Assembly (NCBI GenBank): GCA_900763675.1
Contig: CAAFLE010000076.1
Span: forward strand, 1 to 33,874
Direction of reading: 5' to 3'
Source: an uncultured Oscillospiraceae bacterium
GTDB taxonomy: Bacteria; Bacillota; Clostridia; Oscillospirales; Oscillospiraceae
DNA: 33,874 bases
In this document: positions 7,568 through 15,450 of the stretch, piece by piece
Numbering within the stretch: position 1 is the stretch's first letter
How the letters are laid out: every line of letters starts with the position of its first letter
Program-made: the position numbers and the translations under genes
Notes under the pieces: generated by a model
What the model saw: the letters and a program-made list of their open reading frames with translations, nothing else
What the model was told of the DNA's origin: nothing
The model's database searches: none

Positions 7568-7579
7568 TTCTCCGCCCTC

Positions 7580-9004
7580 TCAAAACCGGAAATAGATAAA
7601 CGGGTTGTAGCTCTGCCCGATGAGAAACACAACGTCCAGCGCCAGAAACGCCGCCGTTCCCGCCCAGCGCAGCGCCGACGCAGCCCTCTTTTCGCCCAGC
7701 GATTTGAGCTTCTGTGGGAGCGGCAGCGCGAAGAGAAACGCGAGCAGCGGGAACACGGTGTATTTCTTCCAGATGCGGCGGAACGCGGCGTCCGTCAGCG
7801 GCAGCGCGGCGATACCGCCCACGGCGGTTTTGCCGACGCCGAGCATTGCCAGCAGATGCTGCCCCACGGCGGCAAAATCGGTGTAGTAGAATATGACCCA
7901 GCCGACGATCACGACGAGGAACGTGAGAACGTGCCGGACGGCTTTCGGCAGCTTTTCGAGCGCTGCGTGCAGCACGAACCGCTCGATCAAAAGCAGCACG
8001 CCGTAGTAAAGTCCCCACGCGATAAAGTTCCAGCTCGCGCCGTGCCAGAGACCGGTGAGCATCCACACCGCCATCATGTTCAGCGCCGTCCGCGCCTTGC
8101 CGCGGCGGTTGCCGCCGAGCGGGATATATACGTAATCGCGGAAAAAGCTGCTCAGCGATATGTGCCAGCGCCGCCAGAAATCCGTAACGGATACGGCAGT
8201 GTAGGGATAGTTGAAGTTTTCGAGATACGTAAAGCCGAACATCCGCCCCAGCCCGATCGCCATGTCGGAATAGGCGGAAAAATCAAAGTAGATTTGCAGC
8301 GTGTAGAGAAACGCCGACGCCCATGCGCCGAGCAGCGACATCTCCGCGCCCGTCCCGGCGAGCGCCGTTTCCTCCAGAATTGCGCCGCAGAGATTGGCGA
8401 GCAGCACCTTTCGTGAAAGACCCGCAACGAAGCGCTGAAACCCGGCGGTAAAATCGTCCACCGTAACGGCGCGGTGCGCAAGCTGATCTTCCACATCGGC
8501 ATATTGGACGATGGGACCGGCGATGAGCTGCGGGAAGCAGCTCACGTAGAGCAGCAGCCGGACGGGGCTTTGCTGCACCTTCGCCTTGCCGCGGTAGACA
8601 TCGACGGTGTAGGTCAAAATCTGGAACGTGTAAAACGAAATGCCGATGGGCAGCCCCGGCTCCTGCATCCGGAAGGATGAGCCGAAAAGGGCGCAGAAGC
8701 TGTTGACGAAAAACGCGGCGTATTTGAAATAGACAAGGAATATGATCGAGACGATCACGCCGAGCGTGAGACAGAGCTTCCGCGCCGCCGCGCTTTGCAG
8801 CGAGACGATCCGGCGGGCGCAGAAAAAGTTGACCGCCGTAGAAAACAGCATGGCGAGGATCCACACCGGCTCGCCCCAGCCGTAAAAGAGCAGGGAGGCG
8901 AGCAGAAGAATAACGTTCCTCGCCCGGTCGCCCCGGACGGCGTAGTAGAGCATCAGCAGCAGCGGCAGAAACAGACAGAGAAACGTAAGGCTGGAAAAAA
9001 CCAT
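7580..9004 (-). CDS. MBOAT family membrane O-acyltransferase
   Basis: A 474-residue polytopic membrane protein of the AlgI/DltB/PatA group. It starts MVFSSLTFLCLFLPLLL and has the family motifs FYTFQILTYTVDVYRG, FPQLIAGPIVQYAD, FDFSAYSDMAIGLGRMFG, NFNYPY, DFWRRWHISLS and the catalytic-His motif GLWHGASWNF (His321). It would move an acyl group, usually acetyl, across the membrane. It is the first gene of a three-gene minus-strand operon. The ATG at 9004 follows AGGAG; in-frame codons farther upstream are not coding-like. There is no cognate D-alanylation gene (dltA or dltC) nearby, which favours an AlgI/PatA-like role over DltB. Confidence 0.93.
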   Translation of the reverse strand: MVFSSLTFLCLFLPLLLMLYYAVRGDRARNVILLLASLLFYGWGEPVWILAMLFSTAVNFFCARRIVSLQSAAARKLCLTLGVIVSIIFLVYFKYAAFFVNSFCALFGSSFRMQEPGLPIGISFYTFQILTYTVDVYRGKAKVQQSPVRLLLYVSCFPQLIAGPIVQYADVEDQLAHRAVTVDDFTAGFQRFVAGLSRKVLLANLCGAILEETALAGTGAEMSLLGAWASAFLYTLQIYFDFSAYSDMAIGLGRMFGFTYLENFNYPYTAVSVTDFWRRWHISLSSFFRDYVYIPLGGNRRGKARTALNMMAVWMLTGLWHGASWNFIAWGLYYGVLLLIERFVLHAALEKLPKAVRHVLTFLVVIVGWVIFYYTDFAAVGQHLLAMLGVGKTAVGGIAALPLTDAAFRRIWKKYTVFPLLAFLFALPLPQKLKSLGEKRAASALRWAGTAAFLALDVVFLIGQSYNPFIYFRF

Positions 9005-9084
9005 GACTCCGGTCTCCTGTAAAAATACAGCATAGTACCGTACCATTTTACACCATGAGCCATCGGAACGCAAGAAATGCCGCC

Positions 9085-9120
9085 GCAAAAAAGAATGCCG
9101 CCGGCATATGCCGGCGGCAT
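9085..9120 (-). terminator. Terminator after the triple-repeat protein gene
   Basis: A perfect 26-bp palindrome (9095-9120, built on ATGCCGCCGGCAT and its complement) is followed on the minus strand by a T run (9087-9092). It lies 18 nt past the stop codon. The rest of 9005-9137 holds only the MBOAT leader; no clear promoter is seen for that operon beyond a possible TACTAT around 9030-9036. Confidence 0.85.
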
Positions 9121-9137
9121 GGGAAAGAGAAAAGAGC

Positions 9138-10004
9138 TTATTCCACGAGACAGCCGGAAAGACACCAGCCAATCTCACCGTATTCGTCGATAACAAGGGA
9201 GTTCCTGCCCTGCCGCGCCAGCACCGTGACCTCCGTGCCGTCCTCCATCGTGGCAAATTTATCCGCGCCGGGCTTATAGCAGAGATAGATGCCGCCGCCG
9301 TTGGTGGACTCTACGTACCGGGTCTCATAATCGTCCAGCCAGCTGCCGCTTTTCGGGTATTGCAGCTTGGAGGAAGCGTCTGCAAGATCGGCTTTGGACG
9401 GCGCGTTGCCCGGGGTAAAGCCACGGTCTGACGGATCATCCGACACCAGCTTGTTGGAAAGACACCAGCCTATCTCGCCGTATTCGGTGACGACAAGGGA
9501 GTTTTTCCCGTGCCGCGCCAGCACTGCCACCTGCGTGCCGTCCTCCAGCGTGCTGTAGGAGCTTTCGCCGGGCTTGTAGCAAAGGTAAATGCCGTCGCCG
9601 CCGGTGGATTCCACGTAGCGGATGTCATATTCGTCCAGCCATTCGTCGCTTTTCGGCTGCCGCAGCTTGCTTGAGCAGCCCGCGAGATCGTCCTTGGACG
9701 GCGCGTCGCCATGGAGATATTCATAAACCGAAGGGGACCAGTCCGAACGGAGCATACTGGTCAGACACCAGCCGATCTCGCCGTACTCGGTGATGACGAG
9801 AGAGTTCTTTTCCTGCCGCGCCAGCACTGTGACCTCCGTGCCGTCCTCGAGCGTGCTGAACTTTTCGGCGCTGGGCTTGTAGCAGAGATAGATGCCGCCG
9901 CCGTTCGTGGATTCCACATAGCGAATCTCATAGTAATCCAGCCAGCTGCCGCTTTTCGGGTATTGCAGCTCGGACGACGCGCCCGCAAGGTCATCCTTGG
10001 ACGG
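9138..10004 (-). repeat. Three tandem ~300-bp coding repeats
   Basis: The units lie at about 9750-10004, 9447-9701 and 9138-9401, with a period of 300-303 bp. Units 1 and 3 are the most alike (both encode QYPKSGSWLD and VESTNGGGIYLCYKP) and unit 2 is more diverged, which suggests duplication followed by partial homogenisation. Confidence 0.85.
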
Positions 10005-10172
10005 ACGGCCGCTCCCGCGGCGGACAAGAGGACGCTGCTTCCGCTGCTGCACGACAGCGGGGCGGACCGCGCCGGGCGCTTCGTGGGAAACCGGGAAAAG
10101 CAGTACAACGGCGGCAGCCGCGGCAAGAAGAAGCGCGGCGCTTTGAAGAATGCGGTAAAAACTCCGTTTCAT
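9138..10172 (-). CDS. Exported protein with three ~100-residue repeats (SH3-like)
   Basis: A 344-residue protein. There is a basic N-terminus and one hydrophobic helix (about 9-27), then a short basic linker and three tandem units starting near residues 57, 158 and 258. Each unit begins PSKxDLA, then has a YPKSGSWLD-like element, RYVEST.GG.GIYLCYKP, STLEDGTEVTVLAR and NSLV..EYGEIGWCL. The last ~60 residues of each unit resemble a bacterial SH3 domain, a fold often used to bind cell wall. Two Cys per unit (LCYK and GWCL) are kept in all three, which could form disulfides outside the cell. It is a single-gene transcription unit. I do not recognise the exact family. Confidence 0.75.
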   Translation of the reverse strand: MKRSFYRILQSAALLLAAAAAVVLLFPVSHEAPGAVRPAVVQQRKQRPLVRRGSGRPSKDDLAGASSELQYPKSGSWLDYYEIRYVESTNGGGIYLCYKPSAEKFSTLEDGTEVTVLARQEKNSLVITEYGEIGWCLTSMLRSDWSPSVYEYLHGDAPSKDDLAGCSSKLRQPKSDEWLDEYDIRYVESTGGDGIYLCYKPGESSYSTLEDGTQVAVLARHGKNSLVVTEYGEIGWCLSNKLVSDDPSDRGFTPGNAPSKADLADASSKLQYPKSGSWLDDYETRYVESTNGGGIYLCYKPGADKFATMEDGTEVTVLARQGRNSLVIDEYGEIGWCLSGCLVE

Positions 10173-10267
10173 TTCCGATAACCTCTCGTTTCTTAAAAAG
10201 TCCTGCCGCAGAACGCAGGAAAGATATGCAGGAGAAATGCGGGAATTGCTTTTTGTTAGGTAAAAAT

Positions 10268-10296
10268 ACTATAGTATGCATATCGCGGATTGTCAA
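10268..10296 (-). promoter_or_regulatory. Promoter of the triple-repeat protein gene
   Basis: On the minus strand, TTGACA (10291-10296), 17 nt, TATAGT (10268-10273). The transcript would carry a leader of about 90 nt before the ATG at 10172. It includes a small hairpin (CCTGC/GCAGG, near 10201-10222). The start is preceded by a modest AGAGG. Confidence 0.85.
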
Positions 10297-10305
10297 ATAA
10301 AAAGC

Positions 10306-10339
10306 AAAAAAACCCGCCGGGTCCATGAAACCCGGCGGG
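10306..10339 (-). terminator. Rho-independent terminator of pyk
   Basis: A 10-bp perfect stem CCCGCCGGGT/ACCCGGCGGG (10313-10322 with 10330-10339, 7-nt loop) is followed on the minus strand by seven T (10306-10312). It lies 25 nt after the pyruvate kinase stop. Confidence 0.9.
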
Positions 10340-10364
10340 CTGGGTGAAACGGGGTGCGCGGTGC

Positions 10365-11783
10365 TTATCGGATGGTCTGTACCTTGACCATGTTGGTGCT
10401 GCCGTGGGTGTTGAGCGGGATGCCGGCGGTCATCACGACCGTGTCGCCGGAGGAAACATAACCCAGCTCCTTTGCCTTTTCGATGGCGCAGTGGAACAGA
10501 ACGTCCACGCTGTCCACCGGCTGCGTGCGCAGCGGGTAAACGCCCCAGACGAGGGAGAGCTGGTGGTAGACCTTTTCGGACGGCGTCGCGGCGAGGATCA
10601 TCTGCGCCGGGCGGTACTTGGCGACGCGCCGCGCCGCCTTGCCGGTGCTGGTGTCGGCGATGATCGCCTGCGCATACGTCTGCTCCGCCATCGTGCAGGC
10701 GGCGGCGCTCACGGCGTTGGTGTTGTCGGAGTGATCCATCGCGTGCCAGATGTTCTTATAGATGTCGGCGGCAAAGGCGTCCTGCTCCGCCTGCTCGGCG
10801 ATCCGCGCCATGGTTTTCACGGCGTCCACGGGGTATTTGCCCGCGGCGGTCTCGCCGGAGAGCATCACGGCGCTGCTGCCGTCGAACACGGCGTTTGCCA
10901 CGTCGGAAATTTCCGCACGGGTCGGGCGGCGGCTCTCCTCCATGCTGTCGAGCATCTGCGTGGCGGTGATGACCGTTTTGCCCGCCTGGCAGCAGGAGCG
11001 GATAAAGTGCTTCTGAATGCCCGGCAGACGCTCAAACGGAATTTCCACGCCCATGTCGCCGCGGGCGACCATGATGCCGTCGGAGGCGGCGAGGATCTCG
11101 TCGAATTTCTCCACGCCCTCGGTGTTTTCGATCTTGGCGATGATGCGGATGCCCTCGCCGCCGTGGGCGTTGAGGAACGAACGCATATCAATGATGTCCT
11201 GCGCCCGGCGGGTGAACGAGGCGGCGACGTAATCGACGTTCTGCTCAATGCCGAAGAGAAGATCGCTCTTGTCGCGCTCGGAGAGGAACGGCATATTGAG
11301 CCGTGCGCCGGGGATGTTCACGCCCTTCTGGCTTTTCATCGTGCCGCCGTCCACAACGGTGCAGCGGATCTCGGTGTCGGTCGTCTCCTCCACGCGGAAG
11401 GAAAGCTCGCCGTCGTCCACGAGCAGCATATCGCCGCTCTTCACGTCGGCAGGAAGCTCGGCATAGTTCACAAAGCACTTTTCCGCGCTGCCGGGCGTTT
11501 CCACGGTGGAGAAGGTATACACCTGCCCGGAAACGACCTCGACCGGCACGTCGAACAGCCCGAGACGGATCTCGGGACCCTTGGTGTCGAGCATGACGGC
11601 GGCGGGGAGCTTCAGCTCGTCGCGTACCTTGCGGAAGCGGGCGATCATTTCGGCGTGGCTTTCGTGCGTGCCGTGGGAGAAGTTCATGCGGGCAACGTTC
11701 AGCCCGGCGAGAAGAAGCTCACGCATGACCTCTTCGCTGCTGCTGGCGGGTCCGATGGTGCAGATGATCTTGGTTCTTCGCAT
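10365..11783 (-). CDS. pyk: Pyruvate kinase
   Basis: A 472-residue enzyme that converts phosphoenolpyruvate and ADP to pyruvate and ATP, the last step of glycolysis. It starts MRRTKIICTIGPAS and has NFSHG (34-38), LDTKGPEIR, the active-site signature IIAKIENTEGVEKFDEI (Lys217) and ARGDMGVE (240-247). It also has ITATQMLDSM and the C-terminal SGETAAGKYP and GKAARRVAKYRP elements. The length is that of the short form without the extra C-terminal PEP-utiliser-like domain found in Bacillus. The ATG at 11783 follows AAGGGTG; upstream in-frame codons do not match the family. It is monocistronic, with its own promoter and terminator. Confidence 0.97.
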   Translation of the reverse strand: MRRTKIICTIGPASSSEEVMRELLLAGLNVARMNFSHGTHESHAEMIARFRKVRDELKLPAAVMLDTKGPEIRLGLFDVPVEVVSGQVYTFSTVETPGSAEKCFVNYAELPADVKSGDMLLVDDGELSFRVEETTDTEIRCTVVDGGTMKSQKGVNIPGARLNMPFLSERDKSDLLFGIEQNVDYVAASFTRRAQDIIDMRSFLNAHGGEGIRIIAKIENTEGVEKFDEILAASDGIMVARGDMGVEIPFERLPGIQKHFIRSCCQAGKTVITATQMLDSMEESRRPTRAEISDVANAVFDGSSAVMLSGETAAGKYPVDAVKTMARIAEQAEQDAFAADIYKNIWHAMDHSDNTNAVSAAACTMAEQTYAQAIIADTSTGKAARRVAKYRPAQMILAATPSEKVYHQLSLVWGVYPLRTQPVDSVDVLFHCAIEKAKELGYVSSGDTVVMTAGIPLNTHGSTNMVKVQTIR

Positions 11784-11826
11784 ATAATTCACCCTTCTCT
11801 CTGTTGTATTTTCCATTTCTGACGGC

Positions 11827-11855
11827 ATCTTATCACAACCTCCGCCATAAAGCAA
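11827..11855 (-). promoter_or_regulatory. Probable pyk promoter
   Basis: On the minus strand, TTGCTT (11850-11855), 17 nt, TAAGAT (11827-11832), about 44 nt before the pyk ATG. The 287-nt gap 11784-12070 holds this promoter, the divergent promoter and control sites listed below, and no gene. Confidence 0.55.
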
Positions 11856-11945
11856 CGCGCATTCTACATAGTTTTTTCATGGCAAACTGCATGATTTTTA
11901 GCTTGCGCCGGTACGCGGGTTTTATTTGCGTTCGGTATAAACTCC

Positions 11946-11973
11946 TTGCTTTTTCGCCGGAATTTGATATAAT
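11946..11973 (+). promoter_or_regulatory. Promoter of the NifU-like/GGGtGRT operon
   Basis: TTGCTT (11946-11951), 16 nt, TATAAT (11968-11973), giving a start near 11980 and a leader of about 90 nt. Confidence 0.75.
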
Positions 11974-11986
11974 ACGAAACCGGATA

Positions 11987-12000
11987 CGGAAACGTTTCCG
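11987..12000. promoter_or_regulatory. LacI/CcpA-type operator-like palindrome
   Basis: CGGAAACGTTTCCG is a perfect 14-bp palindrome with the central CG and flanking AAA/TTT typical of LacI-family operators, including CcpA cre sites. It starts about 7 nt after the predicted transcription start, a position where a bound repressor would block transcription. The regulator is not encoded in this window. Confidence 0.55.
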
Positions 12001-12016
12001 CCCAACGGTTAATTAT

Positions 12017-12047
12017 GAGCCGGTGCGGCAGAAAACCGCTGCGGCTC
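12017..12047 (+). promoter_or_regulatory. Leader hairpin before the NifU-like gene
   Basis: GAGCCGGTGCGG pairs with CCGCTGCGGCTC (10 of 12 bp, a 2x2 internal mismatch, 7-nt loop). It is followed by TTTAAGGAAAGGA, which contains the ribosome-binding site. No T run follows, so it is not a typical terminator. mRNA stabilisation or translational control is possible. Confidence 0.55.
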
Positions 12048-12070
12048 TTTAAGGAAAGGATGGATACACA

Positions 12071-12763
12071 ATGATCTACTCAGCGGAAGTCCAGCATATG
12101 TGTCCCGTTGCCAAGGGCGCATACCACGGTCCTGCGCCGATCCCCGAAGAGGGCAAGTGGGTGCAGGCGAAAGAGATCAAGGACATCAGCGGTCTTACCC
12201 ACGGCATCGGCTGGTGCGCCCCGCAGCAGGGCGCCTGCAAGCTGACGCTGAACATCAAGGACGGCATCATTGAGGAAGCTCTGGTGGAGACCATCGGCTG
12301 CTCCGGCATGACCCATTCCGCCGCCATGGCGAGCGAAATCCTGATCGGCAAAACCATTCTTGAAGCCCTGAACACCGACCTCGTGTGCGACGCGATCAAC
12401 ACCGCCATGCGCGAGCTGTTCCTCCAGATCGTCTACGGTCGCAGCCAGACGGCGTTCTCCGAGGGCGGCCTGCCCATCGGCGCCGGTCTTGAGGACCTCG
12501 GCAAGGGTCTTACGAGCCAGGTCGGCACCATGTACGCCACCAAGGTGAAGGGACCGCGTTATCTCCAGCTCACCGAGGGCTACGTCACCCGTCTCGCTCT
12601 CGACGAAGAGGACCAGATCATCGGCTACGAATTTGTCAAGACCGGTCCCATGATGGAGAACATCAAAAAGGGCATGGACGCCAACGAGGCCGTGAAGAAG
12701 GCGACCGGCAGCTACGGTCGCTTTGCCGACGCCGCCAAGTACATCGACCCGCGTCACGAATAA
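12071..12763 (+). CDS. NifU-like iron-sulfur scaffold-type protein
   Basis: A 230-residue protein related to the NifU/IscU N-terminal scaffold. GCSGMTHSAAMASEILIG (76-93) matches the IscU-type Cys loop and following helix. Further Cys stand at 11, 49, 56 and 106 (HMCPVAKG, GIGWCAPQQGACKL, LVCDAI), so there are several possible Fe-S ligands. It is longer than IscU (about 130 residues), with extra N- and C-terminal segments. It starts after AAGGAAAGG. It lies 17 nt ahead of the GGGtGRT gene; the two are commonly adjacent in anaerobes. Codon use is strongly biased (nearly all Lys AAG, Gly GGC/GGT), which suggests high expression. No cysteine desulfurase or other Suf/Isc gene is nearby, so its role is unsettled. 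Confidence 0.85.
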   Translation: MIYSAEVQHMCPVAKGAYHGPAPIPEEGKWVQAKEIKDISGLTHGIGWCAPQQGACKLTLNIKDGIIEEALVETIGCSGMTHSAAMASEILIGKTILEALNTDLVCDAINTAMRELFLQIVYGRSQTAFSEGGLPIGAGLEDLGKGLTSQVGTMYATKVKGPRYLQLTEGYVTRLALDEEDQIIGYEFVKTGPMMENIKKGMDANEAVKKATGSYGRFADAAKYIDPRHE

Positions 12764-12780
12764 GAGAGGAGGACGGAATA

Positions 12781-13782
12781 ATGGCACTGTTTGAAAGCTA
12801 CGAGAGAAGAGTCGACAAGATCAACGCCGTCCTCGCCGAGTACGGCATCCACTCCATCGAGGAGTGCCGCGACATCTGCAAGGAAAAGGGCTTTGATCCC
12901 TATGAGATCGTCAAGGGCGTGCAGCCCATCGCGTTTGAAAACGCCGGCTGGGCGTACTGCGTCGGCGCGGCGATCGCCATCCGCAAGGGCGTAAAGACCG
13001 CCGCCGAGGCGGCGAAGGCCATCGGCATCGGGATGCAGAGCTTCTGCATCCCCGGCTCCGTCGCCGACGACCGCAAGGTCGGTCTCGGTCACGGCAATCT
13101 CGGCGCGATGCTGCTCTCCGACGAGACGAAGTGCTTCGCCTTCCTCGCCGGTCACGAATCCTTTGCTGCCGCCGAAGGCGCTATCGGCATCGTCCGCAAC
13201 GCCAACAAGGCCCGCAAGGAGCCGCTGCGCGTCATCCTCAACGGTCTCGGCAAGGACGCCGCCCAGATCATCAGCCGCATCAACGGCTTTACGTACGTCC
13301 AGACCCAGTTCGATTACTACACCGGCAAGCTGACCATCGTGCGCGAGATCCCCTACTCCAAGGGCGAGCGTGCCGCCGTCCGCTGCTACGGCGCGGACGA
13401 TGTCCGCGAGGGCGTGGCGATCATGCATTCCGAGGGTGTGGACGTGTCCATCACCGGCAACTCCACCAACCCGACCCGCTTCCAGCACCCGGTCGCCGGC
13501 ACTTACAAGAAAGAGTGCATCGAGCAGGGCAAGAAGTACTTCTCCGTCGCTTCCGGCGGCGGCACGGGCCGCACGCTGCACCCGGACAACATGGCGGCGG
13601 GTCCTGCCAGCTACGGCATGACCGACACCATGGGCCGTATGCACTCCGACGCGCAGTTTGCCGGCTCCAGCTCTGTCCCGGCGCACGTCGAGATGATGGG
13701 CTTCCTCGGCATGGGCAACAACCCGATGGTCGGCGCGACCGTCGCGGTCGCCGTCGCCGTCGAAGAGGCAATGAAAAAGTAA
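12781..13782 (+). CDS. GGGtGRT family protein, function unknown
   Basis: A 333-residue soluble protein with the family's namesake motif GGGTGRT at 259-265 (SVASGGGTGRTLHPDNMAA). It also has well-ordered stretches such as GVQPIAFENAGWAYC (46-60), QSFCIPGSVADDRKVGLGHGNLG and FLAGHESFAAAEGAIGIVRNA. Cys at 29/33-, 60-, 89- and 118-type positions are scattered rather than in a CxxC pattern. It starts after GAGAGGAGG. It shares the operon, and the very biased, apparently high-expression codon use, of the preceding NifU-like gene. The family is widespread in anaerobic bacteria and archaea, and I know of no established biochemical activity. Confidence 0.9.
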   Translation: MALFESYERRVDKINAVLAEYGIHSIEECRDICKEKGFDPYEIVKGVQPIAFENAGWAYCVGAAIAIRKGVKTAAEAAKAIGIGMQSFCIPGSVADDRKVGLGHGNLGAMLLSDETKCFAFLAGHESFAAAEGAIGIVRNANKARKEPLRVILNGLGKDAAQIISRINGFTYVQTQFDYYTGKLTIVREIPYSKGERAAVRCYGADDVREGVAIMHSEGVDVSITGNSTNPTRFQHPVAGTYKKECIEQGKKYFSVASGGGTGRTLHPDNMAAGPASYGMTDTMGRMHSDAQFAGSSSVPAHVEMMGFLGMGNNPMVGATVAVAVAVEEAMKK

Positions 13783-13796
13783 AATTGCGATTTTTA

Positions 13797-13834
13797 TGCA
13801 AAGAAGCACCGCCTGCGGGCGGTGCTTCTTTGCA
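13797..13834. terminator. Bidirectional terminator, 17-bp perfect stem
   Basis: TGCAAAGAAGCACCGCC (13797-13813) pairs perfectly with 13818-13834 around a TGCG loop. It lies between the convergent GGGtGRT gene and ABC permease gene. There is no classical T run outside the stem; a CTTCTTT run forms its end. Confidence 0.75.
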
Positions 13835-13854
13835 TAGTCAATATTTCAAACGGC

Positions 13855-15450
13855 TCAGAGCGCCTCGAACCGGCGCACGCCGGCTTTGTGCAGCCAGCCG
13901 CGGAACGCCAGCCCCGCCGCCGCGGCGGCGAGCGCGAGCAGCGCGAGATATGCCGTGGCGGAGATTACGCCGTGCAGCGCGAGCATATACGGCAGAATCA
14001 AAAGCACCGGCAGCGCCCACCCGGCGAGCAGCGCGGCGAGGACCTGCGTCCCCTGCTTGATGACGCTGATCTCGTTCGTCCAGCCGAGGTTTACGTTGTG
14101 CAGCCCGATATACAGTCCAAAATACGCCGCGAAGAACGCGCCCGCCGCGGCGGCGAGAACCATGAGAAGCCCCGTGAGAAATCCGGCGCGGGCGGCGATC
14201 GCCGAGCAGAGCGCGGCGAAGGATGCCCCCGGCGCGGTGAGCAGGATCTGTACGCCGAGCTTTGCCCGCAGCGCCGTCCACGCATCCACGGGGAGCGAGC
14301 GGGAGATCCAGAGCGTTTTTCCCTCGAGCGAAACGCTCGGCACCGCCATATCGTTCATCGCGCACAGCAGCCACACCGCTGCCGTGAGCAGCACCGGCAC
14401 GGCGCCGTCCGATTCAAAAACGTTTTCCAGCAGTCCCGCGATTGCTCCGCCGCGGATGAGCATCAAAATCCCGGCGACGGGGAGCAGAAGCGAGCCGAGA
14501 CCGCAGTTGAGCATATAGTTCGCGCTGCCGGTGAACCGTCCCAGCTCCTTGGAGAGCATGGCGGAAAAGACGGTTTTCCGCTTCATGCGCGTTTCGCGGT
14601 AGACCTTTCGTTCGGTTTTCCCGGTGGCGGTGGCGATCTTGAGAAAGCTGCGCGAGAGGATGTACCATGTGAGCGCGAAGAGCGCCGCGACGGCAAGCGT
14701 CGTGAGCGCAAGCGGGAGCGGCTTTCCCTCAAAGCCCTGCCCGATGCCGCAGACAAGCGGCGCGGCGGCGTGGAGATTTTCGCCGTAAACGGCGATGTTT
14801 GCCACGATCTCGGAGATGAAGTTCGCCGCCTTGAAATAGACGAGATAGTAAAGAACGATGAACGCGAGCGCGAACACGACCGTCATAAAGCTCTTGTTCT
14901 TGAGCTTGATCGAGAGCCGCGCCACGCCGTAGCCGAGCAGACACGAAAGCACCAGCACGAAAACGGCGATCAGCGCAACGAACAGCACCGCGCCGATCAG
15001 ATTCCCGACCGTCACGCCCGCCGTGACGAGATACACGACCGCCGCCGGAATGGACACGCACCCGGAATACATCAGCCCCATGAGAAACACGGTGAGCAGC
15101 CGGGACGCCATGATCGAGCGCACGGGAATGGGCATGGAGAGCAAAAGATCGTTGTCCCGGCTCAGATACAGCCCGGAGAATGTGTTGAACACGCTGCCGA
15201 ACGCGCCGAGACATACGGCGACGAGCGCGAGCATGAGATAATAAAACCAGCCGTAGCCGGCGGAGATCGTGCCGCGCAGCAGCATTGCCACAACGGTGAA
15301 CATTCCGCCCATAACGCCGACGATCAGCACGGCGAAGAGGACAAAATACGCGATGACCGCGCCTTTTGACCGGGCCTTGTTCTTTTTCGCGTCGTAAAGG
15401 TAGGTGCGGAAAATTTCGGCAAGCTGCTTGCGGAGGAGAATTTTTGTCAT
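13855..15450 (-). CDS. ABC transporter permease (ABC-2-like)
   Basis: A 531-residue integral membrane protein with a basic cytoplasmic start (LLRKQLAEIFRTYLYDAKKNKARSKG) and about 10-12 hydrophobic helices in two halves. The halves are separated by a basic loop (TGKTERKVYRETRMKRKTVF, about 275-295). It is the membrane part of an export-type ABC system. It starts at an ATGA overlap with the ATPase gene (15447-15450), so the two are translated together. The substrate is unknown; the layout TetR-ATPase-large permease is common for exporters of toxic compounds or lipids in Clostridia. Confidence 0.9.
   Translation of the reverse strand: MTKILLRKQLAEIFRTYLYDAKKNKARSKGAVIAYFVLFAVLIVGVMGGMFTVVAMLLRGTISAGYGWFYYLMLALVAVCLGAFGSVFNTFSGLYLSRDNDLLLSMPIPVRSIMASRLLTVFLMGLMYSGCVSIPAAVVYLVTAGVTVGNLIGAVLFVALIAVFVLVLSCLLGYGVARLSIKLKNKSFMTVVFALAFIVLYYLVYFKAANFISEIVANIAVYGENLHAAAPLVCGIGQGFEGKPLPLALTTLAVAALFALTWYILSRSFLKIATATGKTERKVYRETRMKRKTVFSAMLSKELGRFTGSANYMLNCGLGSLLLPVAGILMLIRGGAIAGLLENVFESDGAVPVLLTAAVWLLCAMNDMAVPSVSLEGKTLWISRSLPVDAWTALRAKLGVQILLTAPGASFAALCSAIAARAGFLTGLLMVLAAAAGAFFAAYFGLYIGLHNVNLGWTNEISVIKQGTQVLAALLAGWALPVLLILPYMLALHGVISATAYLALLALAAAAAGLAFRGWLHKAGVRRFEAL

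Noticed and set aside
6266..8416. A 716-codon open frame antisense to the DHHW and MBOAT genes
   Set aside because: Low-complexity, Arg/Ala/Gly-rich and without any family motif; a GC-rich shadow of two clear genes.
11784..12070. A riboswitch between pyk and the NifU-like gene
   Set aside because: Only one simple hairpin and promoter elements are seen; no multi-helix aptamer pattern or attenuator terminator was recognised.
12754..13809. A long minus-strand frame over the GGGtGRT gene
   Set aside because: The plus strand holds the conserved GGGTGRT motif and strong codon bias; the minus frame has none and includes the terminator.
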